DNA from: Nocardia goodfellowii
GTDB lineage: Bacteria > Actinomycetota > Actinomycetes > Mycobacteriales > Mycobacteriaceae
Length of the DNA stretch: 64,000 nucleotides
Assembly (NCBI RefSeq): GCF_017875645.1
Contig: NZ_JAGGMR010000001.1
Coordinates: 2,294,001 to 2,358,000, forward strand
Reading direction: 5' to 3'
Positions within the stretch are counted from its first letter, which is position 1, and every line of letters starts with the position of its first letter. Position numbers and translations under genes: made by a program. This document shows positions 51,502 to 61,080 of the stretch, one piece after another. The notes below the pieces were generated by a model that did not search any database, was not told the origin of the DNA, and saw nothing but the letters and a program-made list of their open reading frames with translations.

Positions 51502-52332
51502 GTGCAAACCTCCATTTTGGCTATCGATATCGACTTCCGGCAAGGGTGGAACGATGCGTGGAGTGCGATCGCGACGTTCGTGCCCAAGTTCATCGGCTTC
51601 CTGGCGATCCTGTTCATCGGCTGGATCGTCGCCAAGGCCATCGCCGCCATCGTGCGCCGCGTCCTCGACCGGGTCGGGTTCGAAAAACTCGTAGATCGCG
51701 GCGGCATCAAGAACATGATGGCGCGCAGCAACTGGACCGCGTCGCAGATGCTGGCGAAACTGGCGTACTACGCCGTGCTGCTGATCACCCTGCAGCTGGG
51801 CTTCGGCGTCTGGGGTCCGAACCCGGTGAGCGACATGCTCAACGGCATCGTCAGCTGGCTGCCCAAGCTGGCCGTGGCGATCGTCATCGTCATCGTCGCC
51901 GCCGCGATCGCGCGCGTGGTGCACGAGATGGTGTCGGCCGCGCTGGGCGGTCTGTCCTACGGTGCGCTCCTGGCGCGCGTGGCGTCGGTCTTCATCTGGG
52001 CGCTGGGCATCATCGCCGCCCTGAACCAGGTCGGCGTCGCCACCGCGGTCACCGAGCCGGTCCTGTGGGCCGTGCTGCTCACCGTCGCGGGTGTCCTGAT
52101 CGTCGGCGTGGGTGGCGGCCTGGTCCGCCCGATGCAGTCGCGCTGGGACGGCTGGCTGGACAAGGTCGAGGGTGAGATGCCGGCGCTGCGCGGCCATACC
52201 GAGGCCTACAAGCGTGGTCGTGAGGACGTCTCGCGTCAGCAGGCCTGGCAGGACCAGTCCGCGACGACCACCACCCGCTACACCAGCGCTACCGGTGCCG
52301 AACCGGGCGACCGCACCCCCCGAATGGGCTGA
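51502..52332 (+). CDS. Membrane protein with mechanosensitive-channel TM-helix repeats
   Basis: 276 residues with five to six helices. FVPKFIGFLAILFIGWIVAKAIAAIVRRVLDRVG and the similar WLPKLAVAIVIVIVAAAIARVVHEMV are two copies of the conserved TM-helix repeat that precedes MscS domains, but no MscS beta domain follows, so it is a short relative. GTG 51502 follows GAAGGGAAG. Followed by a strong terminator. Confidence 0.8.
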   Translation: MQTSILAIDIDFRQGWNDAWSAIATFVPKFIGFLAILFIGWIVAKAIAAIVRRVLDRVGFEKLVDRGGIKNMMARSNWTASQMLAKLAYYAVLLITLQLGFGVWGPNPVSDMLNGIVSWLPKLAVAIVIVIVAAAIARVVHEMVSAALGGLSYGALLARVASVFIWALGIIAALNQVGVATAVTEPVLWAVLLTVAGVLIVGVGGGLVRPMQSRWDGWLDKVEGEMPALRGHTEAYKRGREDVSRQQAWQDQSATTTTRYTSATGAEPGDRTPRMG

Positions 52333-52346
52333 TTCGCCCTACTGCG

Positions 52347-52390
52347 AATGTCCGCCGTGAGCTTCGGCTCGCGGCGGACATTTGTTTTTC
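52347..52390 (+). terminator. Intrinsic terminator with T-tract
   Basis: A 16-base-pair stem with one mismatch and a TTCG loop, followed by TTTGTTTTT: a classical terminator. Confidence 0.88.
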
Positions 52391-52775
52391 AGTTGATCGT
52401 CTGGGCCTGGACACAGACCGCGGCCAGCCGCAATTGCATCCAATCCGCCTCGCGCCAATCGGCGGGCGCGCTGCCGGTCATCGGGGTGGCGATCATCTCC
52501 GCCAGCTCCTGTGCCGTGGCGGGCTGGTGCTCGCGGGCCTGATCGAGCAGGCCGCGGACATATCCGGCGAGCAGCAGCAGCGGCGGCACCTGCGCGGCAT
52601 CCTCGACACCGTGGTCGAGAATGTCGCGCAGGGCCGCGCCGTGCTGGTCCAATACGGCCGACAACGCAGGATTCTCCGCGGCTGCGGCGAGCGCCGGTTC
52701 CCCGTGCGATTCGTGCAGGCGGTTCAGGATTCTGCGCGCCGACACTTCGAGCAACGCGGGGCCGAGCAAGAACAT
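52389..52775 (-). CDS. DUF6401-type protein
   Basis: 128 residues, cytoplasmic, helical. The pattern (SARRILNRLHESHGEPALAA, LSAVLDQHGAALRDILDH, WREADWMQLRL) resembles the DUF6401 group found near actinobacterial natural-product genes, though none lies beside it here. The function is unknown. Confidence 0.65.
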   Translation of the reverse strand: MFLLGPALLEVSARRILNRLHESHGEPALAAAAENPALSAVLDQHGAALRDILDHGVEDAAQVPPLLLLAGYVRGLLDQAREHQPATAQELAEMIATPMTGSAPADWREADWMQLRLAAVCVQAQTIN

Positions 52776-52853
52776 TGGCCGACTGTAGCAATCATGCAGC
52801 GTTTATCAAAATGTGATCTGCGGCGCAATTATCGGCGGCGTCGAAAGTGTCTG

Positions 52854-54017
52854 TCAGCGAAACGCATTCGCGTCCGTGAGTGCTTTCCCGAGTACCAATT
52901 GGTGGACTTCGGCGGTGCCCTCGTAGGTCAGCACGGACTCCAGGTTGTTCGCATGCCGCAGCACCGGATAATCCAGCGTGATGCCGTTCGCGCCGAGGAT
53001 CGTGCGGCACTCCCTGGCGATCTTGATCGCTTCCCGGGTGCTGTTCAGTTTGCCCGCGCTGACCTGGTCCGACAGCAGCTCGTGCCGGTCCTTGAGCCGC
53101 CCCAGATGCAGCGCCAGCAGCTGACCCTTGCCGTACTCGAGGGCCATGTCGGCCAGCTTGGCCTGGGTCAGCTGATAGGCGGCCAGCGGCTTGTCGAACA
53201 CCTCGCGGGTCCGGGCGTACTCGATGGTGGCCGCCAGGCAGTCCCGGGCGGACCCCAGCGCGCCGAAGATGATGCCGAAACGGGCCTCGCTCAGACAGGC
53301 CAGCGGCGCGGCGAGCCCGCGCGATTCCGGCAGCACCGCGTCGGCGGGCAGTCGCACGTCGTCGAAATCCAGTTCCGCGGTGACCGACGCGCGCAGCGAC
53401 AACTTGCGGTGCATCTCGCGCGCGACGAACCCCGGGGTGTCGGTGGGGACGATGAAGCCGCGGATCTTGTCCTCGGTCTGGGCCCACACGATGGCGACAT
53501 CGGCGACCGACCCGTTGGTGATCCACATCTTGGACCCGTTGAGCACCCAGTCCGCGCCGTCGCGCACCGCGCGGGTCCGCATGCCGCCGGGATTGGAACC
53601 GAAATCGGGTTCGGTCAGCCCGAAGCAACCGATGACGCGCCCCTCGGCCATACCGGGCAGCCACTGCTGCTTCTGTTCCTCGGAACCGAACTTGTGGATC
53701 GCGGTCATGGCGAGCGAGCCCTGCACCGAAACCATGCTGCGCACACCGGAATCCACCGCTTCCAGCTCCTGGCAGGCCAGGCCGTAGGTGGTCGCCGACA
53801 TGCCCGCGCAGCCGTAGCCCGCCAGGTGCATGCCGAGCAGGCCGAGCTTGCCGAGCTCGGGGGCCATCTCGCGGGCCGGGAAGGTGCCCGCCTCGAACCA
53901 ATCCGCGATGTGCGGCCGGAGCTTTCGCGCCGCGAAGTCGCGTACGGTGTCGCGGATTTCGCGCTCGTCGGCACTGAGCAAGGAGTCGGTGGCGAAAAGT
54001 TCATCAACGCTGAGCAT
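52854..54017 (-). CDS. Acyl-CoA dehydrogenase (glutaryl-CoA dehydrogenase-like)
   Basis: 387 residues with the standard three-part fold: FGLTEPDFGSNPGG and MWITNGSVADVAIVWA bind FAD, and the catalytic glutamate lies in LTYEGTAEVHQL near 367. Sequence style, including SVQGSLAMTAIHKFGSEEQK, is nearest to glutaryl-CoA dehydrogenases; the exact substrate is not certain. Divergent from metB. Confidence 0.9.
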   Translation of the reverse strand: MLSVDELFATDSLLSADEREIRDTVRDFAARKLRPHIADWFEAGTFPAREMAPELGKLGLLGMHLAGYGCAGMSATTYGLACQELEAVDSGVRSMVSVQGSLAMTAIHKFGSEEQKQQWLPGMAEGRVIGCFGLTEPDFGSNPGGMRTRAVRDGADWVLNGSKMWITNGSVADVAIVWAQTEDKIRGFIVPTDTPGFVAREMHRKLSLRASVTAELDFDDVRLPADAVLPESRGLAAPLACLSEARFGIIFGALGSARDCLAATIEYARTREVFDKPLAAYQLTQAKLADMALEYGKGQLLALHLGRLKDRHELLSDQVSAGKLNSTREAIKIARECRTILGANGITLDYPVLRHANNLESVLTYEGTAEVHQLVLGKALTDANAFR

Positions 54018-54111
54018 GTGCTCACGCTACCGCCGGGGATGTGCCCGGAGCCTCCGTTCGCGCACCGCCCCGATTCCAGGCAGAATATTCAGCCCATTTA
54101 GGCTGTCGCTC

Positions 54112-55257
54112 ATGAGCGAAGGGCTGGGTTTCTCCACACGGGCCGTGCACGCCGGATTCGATCCGGATCCGCAAACCGGCGCGGTGAACGTGCCCATCTA
54201 CGCGAGCTCCACCTTCGCCCAGGATGGCGTCGGCGGCCTGCGTGGCGGCTTCGAGTACGCCCGCACCGGCAACCCCACCCGCCAGGCGCTGGAAGCCAAC
54301 CTCGCCGCGCTGGAGTCCGGTCGGTTCGGTCGCGCCTTCGCCTCCGGCATGGCGGCCACCGACTGCGCACTGCGCGCCACCCTGCGCCCCGGCGACCACG
54401 TCGTCATCCCGGACGATGCCTACGGCGGCACCTTCCGGCTCATCGACAAGGTGTTCACCCAGTGGGGCATCACGCATTCCCCCGCGGCGGTCTCCGATGT
54501 CGACGCGGTCCGCGCCGCGATCCGCTCGAACACCAAGCTGGTCTGGATCGAGACCCCCACCAACCCGCTGCTGAACATCGGTGACATCCCGGCGCTGGCC
54601 GAGGTGGCGCACGAGGCGGGCGCGAAGCTGGTGGTGGACAACACCTTCGCCACCCCGTATCTGCAGCAGCCGCTGCTGCTCGGCGCCGACATCGTCACCC
54701 ACTCGACCACCAAGTACCTGGGCGGTCACTCCGACGTGGTGGGCGGCGTGCTGGTCACCGACGATCCGGAGCTGGACGCGGCGTTCGCGTTCCTGCAGAA
54801 CGGCGCGGGCGCGGTGCCCGGCCCGTTCGACGCCTACCTGACCATGCGCGGCACGAAGACCTTGGCACTGCGCATGGAGCGCCACTGCGACAACGCCGAG
54901 CTCCTCACCGAGTTCCTGGCCAAGCATCCGGCCATTTCCCACGTCATCTACCCCGGCCTGGCCGAACATCCCGGGCACGCCGTCGCCGACAAGCAGATGC
55001 GCCGCTTCGGCGGCATGATCTCGGTCCGGCTGCACGGCGGCAAGGAAGCGGCACACGACTTCTGCTCGCGCACCAAGATCTTCACCCTGGCCGAATCGCT
55101 GGGCGGTGTGGAGTCGCTGATCGAGCACCCCGGCGCTATGACGCACGCGTCCACCGAGGGGTCCGACCTGGAGGTCCCCGCGGATCTGGTGCGCTTGTCG
55201 GTCGGCATCGAGGACGGCGCCGACCTGCTCGCCGATATCGAGCAGGCACTGGGCTAG
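54112..55257 (+). CDS. metB: Cystathionine gamma-synthase / gamma-lyase family enzyme
   Basis: 381 residues of the Cys/Met PLP family. The lysine lies in HSTTKYLGGHSD (~201). ASGMAATDCALR and VWIETPTNPLL are cofactor contacts, and SLGGVESLIEHPG closes the site. In Mycobacterium the equivalent protein is named MetB and may act in both directions of transsulfuration. It pairs logically with cbs upstream. ATG 54112 directly follows the A/T-rich promoter area. Confidence 0.93.
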   Translation: MSEGLGFSTRAVHAGFDPDPQTGAVNVPIYASSTFAQDGVGGLRGGFEYARTGNPTRQALEANLAALESGRFGRAFASGMAATDCALRATLRPGDHVVIPDDAYGGTFRLIDKVFTQWGITHSPAAVSDVDAVRAAIRSNTKLVWIETPTNPLLNIGDIPALAEVAHEAGAKLVVDNTFATPYLQQPLLLGADIVTHSTTKYLGGHSDVVGGVLVTDDPELDAAFAFLQNGAGAVPGPFDAYLTMRGTKTLALRMERHCDNAELLTEFLAKHPAISHVIYPGLAEHPGHAVADKQMRRFGGMISVRLHGGKEAAHDFCSRTKIFTLAESLGGVESLIEHPGAMTHASTEGSDLEVPADLVRLSVGIEDGADLLADIEQALG

Positions 55258-55274
55258 GGGAGCCACACATGACG

Positions 55275-55308
55275 AAGCGGCCGCACTCGGGATCGGGTGC
55301 GGCCGCTT
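55275..55308. terminator. Terminator hairpin between convergent metB and greA
   Basis: A 12-base-pair stem (AAGCGGCCGCAC) with a ten-base loop. Confidence 0.8.
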
Positions 55309-55340
55309 GCGTCTGTGACGGGTTTCGGTTGACCTCGCGG

Positions 55341-55835
55341 TCAGCTGTGGTAGGGCTCCGCGCTGACCAGGGTGACCTTCATGATGTTGCCGTTGGGCAA
55401 CTGGTACTCGCGGGTCTCGCCGACCTTGGCATCGATGAGCGCCCCGCCGAGCGGCGACGCGGGGGAGTAGGTCTCCAGCTTGGAATCGCTGAGGCCCTCT
55501 TCGCGGGTAGCGATGAGGAAGGTCTCGGTATCGGATTCGTCACCGTCGTAGTAGACCTTGACGACCGAACCGGGCAGCGCCACACCGGACTTGGTGGGCG
55601 CGACACCGACCTTCGCGTTGTTCAGCAGTTCCTGCAGCTGGCGAATGCGCGCCTCCTGCTGGCCCTGCTCTTCACGCGCGGCGTGGTAGCCGCCGTTCTC
55701 CTTGAGGTCACCCTCTTCACGGCGTTCATTGATCTCGGCAGCGATGACGGGACGGTTGGCGATGAGCGCGTCGAGTTCGCCCTTGAGCCTGTCGTGCGAC
55801 TCCGGGGTCAGCCAGGTCACTTGCGTCTCAGTCAT
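55341..55835 (-). CDS. greA: Transcription elongation factor GreA
   Basis: 164 residues. The N-terminal coiled coil carries the conserved acidic tip [20 protein letters not shown], and the C-terminal FKBP-like domain follows ([17 protein letters not shown]). It rescues backtracked RNA polymerase by stimulating transcript cleavage. ATG 55835 follows GGGAG at eight bases; the GTG at 55844 is too close. A TAAAAT -10 element lies ~230 bases upstream on the minus strand. Confidence 0.95.
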   Translation of the reverse strand: MTETQVTWLTPESHDRLKGELDALIANRPVIAAEINERREEGDLKENGGYHAAREEQGQQEARIRQLQELLNNAKVGVAPTKSGVALPGSVVKVYYDGDESDTETFLIATREEGLSDSKLETYSPASPLGGALIDAKVGETREYQLPNGNIMKVTLVSAEPYHS

Positions 55836-56131
55836 CTCGATCACTCCCTAGTAGTTGTTCCCGGCGAGCCGGGATTCCCTGTAACTGCTGCAGCACCCAC
55901 CCGGGAGCGGGCGCGCACCAGCCGGCGACCAGTTCGATCGGTGGGAGGCTCGAAGACTTCCTACAGATCTGATCCCGGGCAAACCCGAAAACCCGGGATT
56001 CACTGCGCTGGCCGCCAATGCAGCAAACACGGCTCCGAGGTCCGGAACCGTGTATCACGCCATTTTAGCATGAATCACAAACATGCAGGTCGGAACTTGT
56101 TTTGTGTCCGAGCGGCGCCGTGCGGGCAGGC

Positions 56132-56572
56132 TCACCCGGCTCGAAGGTAAGCGGGCACCTCATCGGTGCAGCCGTAGACGTTGCCGGCCGAGGGCCGGGA
56201 CGAGGACTTGACCGTTGTGGTCAATTCGACCGTGCTGCCACGGTCCTGCGGCGGGATCAGCACCTCGCGCCGGCCGATTTCCGCACTGTTGCTCGACATC
56301 ACCCGCACGAAGCAGACCACGGCCTGCCCGGGGTCCTTACGCGTGACCTTGAACCGGACCGTCATGGTGGAGTCGTCGATCTGCTGGTAGCCGAGCCCCT
56401 CGGCCTCGATGTCCTTCGGCCCGTATTTCTGATAGCCGAGGAAAGCCACGCCGACACCGGCGAGCACCACCAGCACACTCAGGACGAGAGGGATCCAGGG
56501 CCGCCCAGGTCGCGGAACCTTGCCGTAGCGGTCGGCGTGTCGCGCCGAGGCAGTGGACTCCGCGTCGCTCAT
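56132..56572 (-). CDS. DUF4307 membrane protein
   Basis: 146 residues: a polar N-terminus, one helix (~27-47, PLVLSVLVVLAGVGVAFLGYQKYG), then a beta-rich extracytoplasmic domain with RFKVTRKDPGQAVVCFVRV, the DUF4307 pattern. Function unknown. Lies between greA and mca as Rv1081c does. Confidence 0.9.
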   Translation of the reverse strand: MSDAESTASARHADRYGKVPRPGRPWIPLVLSVLVVLAGVGVAFLGYQKYGPKDIEAEGLGYQQIDDSTMTVRFKVTRKDPGQAVVCFVRVMSSNSAEIGRREVLIPPQDRGSTVELTTTVKSSSRPSAGNVYGCTDEVPAYLRAG

Positions 56573-56660
56573 TGCTGATCACTCCGGGGGGTAGGTCGGA
56601 ACAAAAGTGGGTCGGATGGAACTATAGGGAACGACCATCCGACACCCGCGACCGAGAGCG

Positions 56661-57569
56661 ATGGTGAACGAAATCGTGAGTGGCCTTCGCCTCATGGCGG
56701 TGCACGCCCATCCGGACGACGAGTCCAGCAAGGGTGCCGCGACGACCGCACGTTACGCCGACGAAGGACACGACGTCCTGATCGTCACACTGACCGGCGG
56801 CGAACGCGGCAGCATCCTGAATCCCGCCATGGATACCCCCGGCGTGCTGGATCGCATCAACGAGATCCGCCGCGAGGAAATGGCGGCCGCCGCCCGCGCG
56901 CTGGGCGTGCGTCAGACCTGGCTCGGCTTCGTCGACTCCGGGCTGCCGGAAGGCGATCCGCTGCCGCCGCTGCCCGAGGGCTGCTTCGCGCTGGTTCCGC
57001 TGGAGGAGGCGACCGAGGCGCTGGTGCGGGTCGTGCGCGAATTCAAGCCGCACGTCATGACCACGTACGACGAGACGGGCGGCTACCCGCATCCCGACCA
57101 CATCCAGTGCCACCTGGTGTCGGTCGCCGCGTTCGAAGCCGCGGGCGACCCGGACAAGTTCCCGGACGCGGGCGAGCCGTGGACGCCGCTGAAGCTGTAC
57201 TACGACCACGGCTTCTCGATGAAGCGACTGGAGCTCTTCGCCGCCGAGTACGAGCGCATGGGCAAACCGTTCCCGCTGCAGGAGTGGCTGGACCGGATCC
57301 GGCAGTACGCGGTGGAGCGCGGCGACGTGATGTCGCGGGTCACCACCCAGATCGAATGCGGCAAGTACTTCCCGCAGCGCGACGACGCCCTACGCGCGCA
57401 CGCTACCCAGATCGACCCGAACGGCGCGTTCTTCGCGATTCCGCTGGAGATGCAGCAGCGGCTGTGGCCGACCGAGGAGTTCGAGCTGGCCCAGACCCGG
57501 GTGCGCACCGCCATTCCGGAGAACGACCTGTTCGCGGGCATCGCGGATCCGTCTGGAGTTCAGGGCTGA
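56661..57569 (+). CDS. mca: Mycothiol S-conjugate amidase
   Basis: 302 residues of the PIG-L/LmbE zinc hydrolase family. [14 protein letters not shown] holds the zinc ligands, [16 protein letters not shown] the third, and [23 protein letters not shown] is the Mca-specific C-terminal block. It releases mercapturic acids from mycothiol conjugates for detoxification, proof of mycothiol chemistry in this organism. GTG 56676 is an alternative start closer to the mycobacterial N-terminus. Confidence 0.95.
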   Translation: MVNEIVSGLRLMAVHAHPDDESSKGAATTARYADEGHDVLIVTLTGGERGSILNPAMDTPGVLDRINEIRREEMAAAARALGVRQTWLGFVDSGLPEGDPLPPLPEGCFALVPLEEATEALVRVVREFKPHVMTTYDETGGYPHPDHIQCHLVSVAAFEAAGDPDKFPDAGEPWTPLKLYYDHGFSMKRLELFAAEYERMGKPFPLQEWLDRIRQYAVERGDVMSRVTTQIECGKYFPQRDDALRAHATQIDPNGAFFAIPLEMQQRLWPTEEFELAQTRVRTAIPENDLFAGIADPSGVQG

Positions 57570-57841
57570 TGTTGCTCGCAGTGCTCGCCCAGACCCCCGG
57601 TACGCCGACCGGTCCCGAATTCGGCAAGGCCTCGCCGCTCGGCTTGGTCATCGTGCTGCTGCTGCTCGCCGGGACGGTGCTGCTGGTGCGCTCGATGAAC
57701 CGGCATCTGAAGAACCTGCCGGAGACCTTCGAGCCCGAGCATCCGGAACCGGATCAGGAAGCCGACGAGGGCACCGAACCGGGGATCACGCGGCTGTCCA
57801 AGGACGAGCCCGGCACCGGAGGTAGCGCGCAGCCGAGCTGA
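57569..57841 (+). CDS. Small single-helix membrane protein
   Basis: 90 residues. A Pro/Gly-rich N-terminus, one helix (~24-42, LGLVIVLLLLAGTVLLVRS) and a long acidic tail (FEPEHPEPDQEADEGTEPG). The ATG overlaps the mca stop by one base, so it is a coupled companion, as Rv1083 is in Mycobacterium. Function unknown. Confidence 0.85.
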   Translation: MLLAVLAQTPGTPTGPEFGKASPLGLVIVLLLLAGTVLLVRSMNRHLKNLPETFEPEHPEPDQEADEGTEPGITRLSKDEPGTGGSAQPS

Positions 57842-57955
57842 GCCCGCCGGGTTCAGCTCGCTGACCTGCGGAAGTCACACTTTCTCGCTCCGATTCGTCA
57901 TAGAGGTACCGGACGCCTTCCGCACCGCACACCTCGACAAAGGAGCTTCCCGATC

Positions 57956-58051
57956 ATGAACGCACCCGCGCGGACCAGGCCTCCGGGGTCGCTCCGAAAG
58001 GTGCTCTCGCCCAGACCGTTTCGATGGTGCGCCGCGTTGTCGCACAGATAG
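57956..58051 (+). CDS. Possible 31-codon leader ORF
   Basis: ATG 57956 stands ten bases after AAAGGAG, a better ribosome site than that of the following oxidase, and the frame stops at TAG 58051. The peptide is Arg/Pro-rich without a known family. It lies in the 348-base gap before the oxidase; nothing else was identified there. Could be a regulatory leader peptide or chance. Confidence 0.3.
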   Translation: MNAPARTRPPGSLRKVLSPRPFRWCAALSHR

Positions 58052-58189
58052 CCCGGCCGCCGAATACCGGACCACCGGCCTGACGCCGACCTCGTGGGCT
58101 TTCGCGCGCCCAACCGGACCCTGAGCTGATCGCGGCTCATCCCACAGCCGCCGGTCCCGATTCCGATACCTCCGAACCAAGGAACAACC

Positions 58190-59500
58190 ATGTCTTTTCC
58201 AGAATTGCGTGCTGCCCTGACCGGGCAGATCCTGCTGCCCGGTGACGAGGGCTTCGACGCCGCCGCCCAGCCGTGGAATACGACGGTCGCGCAACCGGTC
58301 GCCGCGGTGGTGACAGCGGCTTCGGTCGCCGATGTCGCCGCGGTCGTCCGGCACGCCGCCGACGCCGGTATCCAGGTGGTCGCGCAGCCGACCGGACATG
58401 GCGCCGCCGGTGGTATCGACACCGCGATCCTGCTGCGCACCGGTCAGCTCGACCGGATCGAGATCGACGCCGACCAGCGCGTCGCCACGGTGGGCGCGGG
58501 CGCCAACTGGGGTGCGATCCAGGCGGCGGCCGGTGCGCACGGGCTGACCGGGCTCGCGGGCAGCAATCCGGTGGTCGGCGTGACCGGCTACACCCTCGGC
58601 GGCGGACTGAGCTGGTTCAGCCGCAAATACGGCTGGGCCTCGGATGCGGTGCGCGCTTTCGAGATCGTCGACGCTGCCGGTGACCCGGTGCGGGTGACCG
58701 CCGACTCCGACCCGGACCTGTTCTGGGCGTTGCGCGGCGGCGGTGGCGACTTCGCCATCGTGACCGGATTCGAATTCGAGCTGTTCCCCGCGCCGGGTCT
58801 CTACGGCGGCCGGGTGATGTGGCCGGGCGAGCGGACCGCCGAGGTGTTCGCGCTGTTCCAGCGTGTGACCGCGGACGCGCCGGACGAATTGTCGGTGTGG
58901 TTCAACCGGGTTCAGTTCCCGGGCGCACCCGCCATGGTCGGACTGGACGCCGCCTACCTCGGTGACCCCGAACGAGGACGGGCGCTGCTGGCGGTGTTGG
59001 ACGAGCTCGGCGGGGCGGTCTCCGATACTCGCGGCGAGATCGCGATCGCCGACCTCGGCACCATTACCGCCGAGCCCACCGCGCCCAGTCCGTCGGTCTC
59101 ACGCGGTGAGTTGTTCACCGAGCTCGGTGACGCGGTGTTGCGGACCGTGCTGGACGAGCCGGTCGCGCCGCTGATCGGTATTCAGGTCCGGCACCTCGGC
59201 GGCGCGCTGGCCCGGGCGCGCTCCGGCGGCGGCGCGGCGGGTCCGGTCACCGAGCCGTACGCGCTGTATCTGCTCGGGCTCGGTCTGCCGCACCTGATCG
59301 AATCGGTCAGGCAGCGCCAGGACGAGATGGTGGCGGCGCTGAGTGGGTCCCTCAGCGGCCGTAAGCCGTTCACGTTCCTGAACGCGTCGGAGTCGGCCGC
59401 GGCGGCCTTCGACGCGCCGACGCTGGCACGGCTGCGGGAGATCAAGCAGGTCCGGGATCCGAAGTCGGTGATCCGGTCCAATTTCCCGGTGCTCGGCTGA
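58190..59500 (+). CDS. FAD-linked oxidase (PCMH/BBE type)
   Basis: 436 residues. The FAD domain has PTGHGAAGG (histidine at the 8-alpha-FAD attachment position) and GVTGYTLGGGLSWFSRKYGWASD. The usual second attachment cysteine is replaced by SNPVV, so at most one covalent flavin bond is possible. The C-terminus lacks a full berberine-bridge segment. Oxidises an unknown alcohol or amine with O2. The ribosome site is AAGGAACA. Confidence 0.88.
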   Translation: MSFPELRAALTGQILLPGDEGFDAAAQPWNTTVAQPVAAVVTAASVADVAAVVRHAADAGIQVVAQPTGHGAAGGIDTAILLRTGQLDRIEIDADQRVATVGAGANWGAIQAAAGAHGLTGLAGSNPVVGVTGYTLGGGLSWFSRKYGWASDAVRAFEIVDAAGDPVRVTADSDPDLFWALRGGGGDFAIVTGFEFELFPAPGLYGGRVMWPGERTAEVFALFQRVTADAPDELSVWFNRVQFPGAPAMVGLDAAYLGDPERGRALLAVLDELGGAVSDTRGEIAIADLGTITAEPTAPSPSVSRGELFTELGDAVLRTVLDEPVAPLIGIQVRHLGGALARARSGGGAAGPVTEPYALYLLGLGLPHLIESVRQRQDEMVAALSGSLSGRKPFTFLNASESAAAAFDAPTLARLREIKQVRDPKSVIRSNFPVLG

Positions 59501-59516
59501 CGCAGCGCTTTTCGCG

Positions 59517-59544
59517 GGCCGCGGATCCCACCGGATCCGCGGCC
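59517..59544 (+). terminator. Terminator hairpin
   Basis: A 12-base-pair stem (GGCCGCGGATCC) with a CACC loop, 17 bases after the oxidase stop. Confidence 0.75.
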
Positions 59545-59828
59545 GTTCGCCGATCTGGTTGCGGGGCAGCCGGAAACGCGTGACCGCACCGCGGCTCGCC
59601 ATCGGAGTCTCGACCGAAGTCGCCGATGACGCAGCGCCCCAACCGGTTCGGCCGACGCGCCGAGCTTCGGTGGCCCAGTGACATGGCGCACAACTGGTAG
59701 GGAACGATATGGGAAGTAACACAGTTGTTTTCACCGTCGTTCATGCTGGGTAACCCGATGCTGCGGTTGCCTCCACTTGTCAGCCGATCGTGCTATCAAT
59801 GCTGCATCCGCTCGAGCGAAGGAAGCCC

Positions 59829-60413
59829 ATGGAAACTGCGCCTACCCGTCCCGCCGGCGTGATCGGTCAGATCGATCGCGCGTTGGATGCCACCGGAAGG
59901 ATCGTCGAGGCGGTGGCCGACGCGCAGCTCGCGGTGGCCACGCCCTGCCGGGATTGGGATGTGCGCACCGTGCTGAACCACACCGTGGCCGGCATGCACC
60001 AGGTCGCCGCCGCACTGAGCGGTATGGGGTCGGGAGCCGAACGCGAGGATGATTGGCTGGGCTCGGATCCGCAGGGCGCCTACGCCGCGGCCGCCGAGAT
60101 CGACCGCGCGGCCTGGCATCGCCCCGATGCCTTGAGTGCACAGGTCGACAGCCCGCTCGGTGCGCTGCCCGGCACCGCGGTCGCGGTCATCCATCTCACC
60201 GAAATCCTGGTGCACGGAGTGGATATCGCGGTGGCCATCGACCGGGCCGATCTCGCCGACGACGAACTGTGCGCGGAGATGCTCAGCCTCATGGCGGCGC
60301 AGGGCGGCATCGATGCCTTCCGCCGGCCCGGCATTTTCGAGGCCGAAGTCGAGGCACCCGCCGACGCACCCGCGCACCGGAAATTGCTCGCCTACGCCGG
60401 GCGCGATTGGTAG
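59829..60413 (+). CDS. TIGR03086 family metal-binding protein (DinB / mycothiol maleylpyruvate isomerase-like)
   Basis: 194 residues. TPCRDWDVRTVLNHTVAGMHQV carries the first metal histidine; HLTEILVHGVDIAVAI has the other two. The family uses a helical bundle to bind a divalent metal and, in some members, mycothiol. ATG 59829 follows AAGGAAG. Convergent with the GyrI-like gene, whose last base adjoins. Confidence 0.9.
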   Translation: METAPTRPAGVIGQIDRALDATGRIVEAVADAQLAVATPCRDWDVRTVLNHTVAGMHQVAAALSGMGSGAEREDDWLGSDPQGAYAAAAEIDRAAWHRPDALSAQVDSPLGALPGTAVAVIHLTEILVHGVDIAVAIDRADLADDELCAEMLSLMAAQGGIDAFRRPGIFEAEVEAPADAPAHRKLLAYAGRDW

Positions 60414-60983
60414 TCAGAGCCGCCGAGCCGGGTGGCGCAGAATCGTTTTCGTCTTCGGGCCGGGTGTCCGCCGCGGATCCGAGAGATAGATCTCGTGGTG
60501 TCTGCCGTTCATGGTCAACCCCTCGGCAGACATGAAAGCGTCCATCCGGGCCAGCGTTTCGGGTTCGGTCGCATACGGTCCGAGGTGCAGCGCCTGGACC
60601 GTCAGCCCCTCGTGCACCCGCTCGATCGTGACGGGCTTCTCGACGAGCTCGGCGGCCGCCCGCTCGGTCGCCACCTCAGGCATGCGAATCAGCAACTGCC
60701 AGTGCCATTCCTCGCGCGGCACCGTCAACGGCGGCCGATCGGATTCGACCCACCACAGGCCCTCCAGCTTCGGCACCACGAAATCCTGCTCCGCCGCCTT
60801 GGCTGCCTTCTTGATCCCGTAGGCCGTCCGGTACAGCGCGGTCAGCGCCTCGGTGTACTCCGGCCCCGCGGGCGCGCCCATTCCGGTGACCGTCAGGTAG
60901 TGGTAGGGCTCGAACGTCCGAAGCTCGGGTTCGGTCGAGGCCGTGTAGTAGTGCTTGTCGCTCTTCGCGAGATCGATCTTCAC
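60414..60983 (-). CDS. GyrI-like small-molecule-binding domain protein
   Basis: 189 residues with the SOUL/GyrI fold pattern: YHYLTVTGMGAPAG, VPKLEGLWWVES, WHWQLLIRMPEVA and VQALHLGPYATEPETLARM. Proteins of this kind bind hydrophobic molecules; some have cyclopropane-hydrolase activity. Role unknown. Confidence 0.88.
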   Translation of the reverse strand: MKIDLAKSDKHYYTASTEPELRTFEPYHYLTVTGMGAPAGPEYTEALTALYRTAYGIKKAAKAAEQDFVVPKLEGLWWVESDRPPLTVPREEWHWQLLIRMPEVATERAAAELVEKPVTIERVHEGLTVQALHLGPYATEPETLARMDAFMSAEGLTMNGRHHEIYLSDPRRTPGPKTKTILRHPARRL

Positions 60984-61080
60984 AGCGATGCTCCTTCCGG
61001 GTTCGCGTCGAGCCTGCGCCCTCCCGTAACTGGAGTGTCAACCCGGCGAATCCGCCACCACGTCGTGCCCGGCGGCGCAC

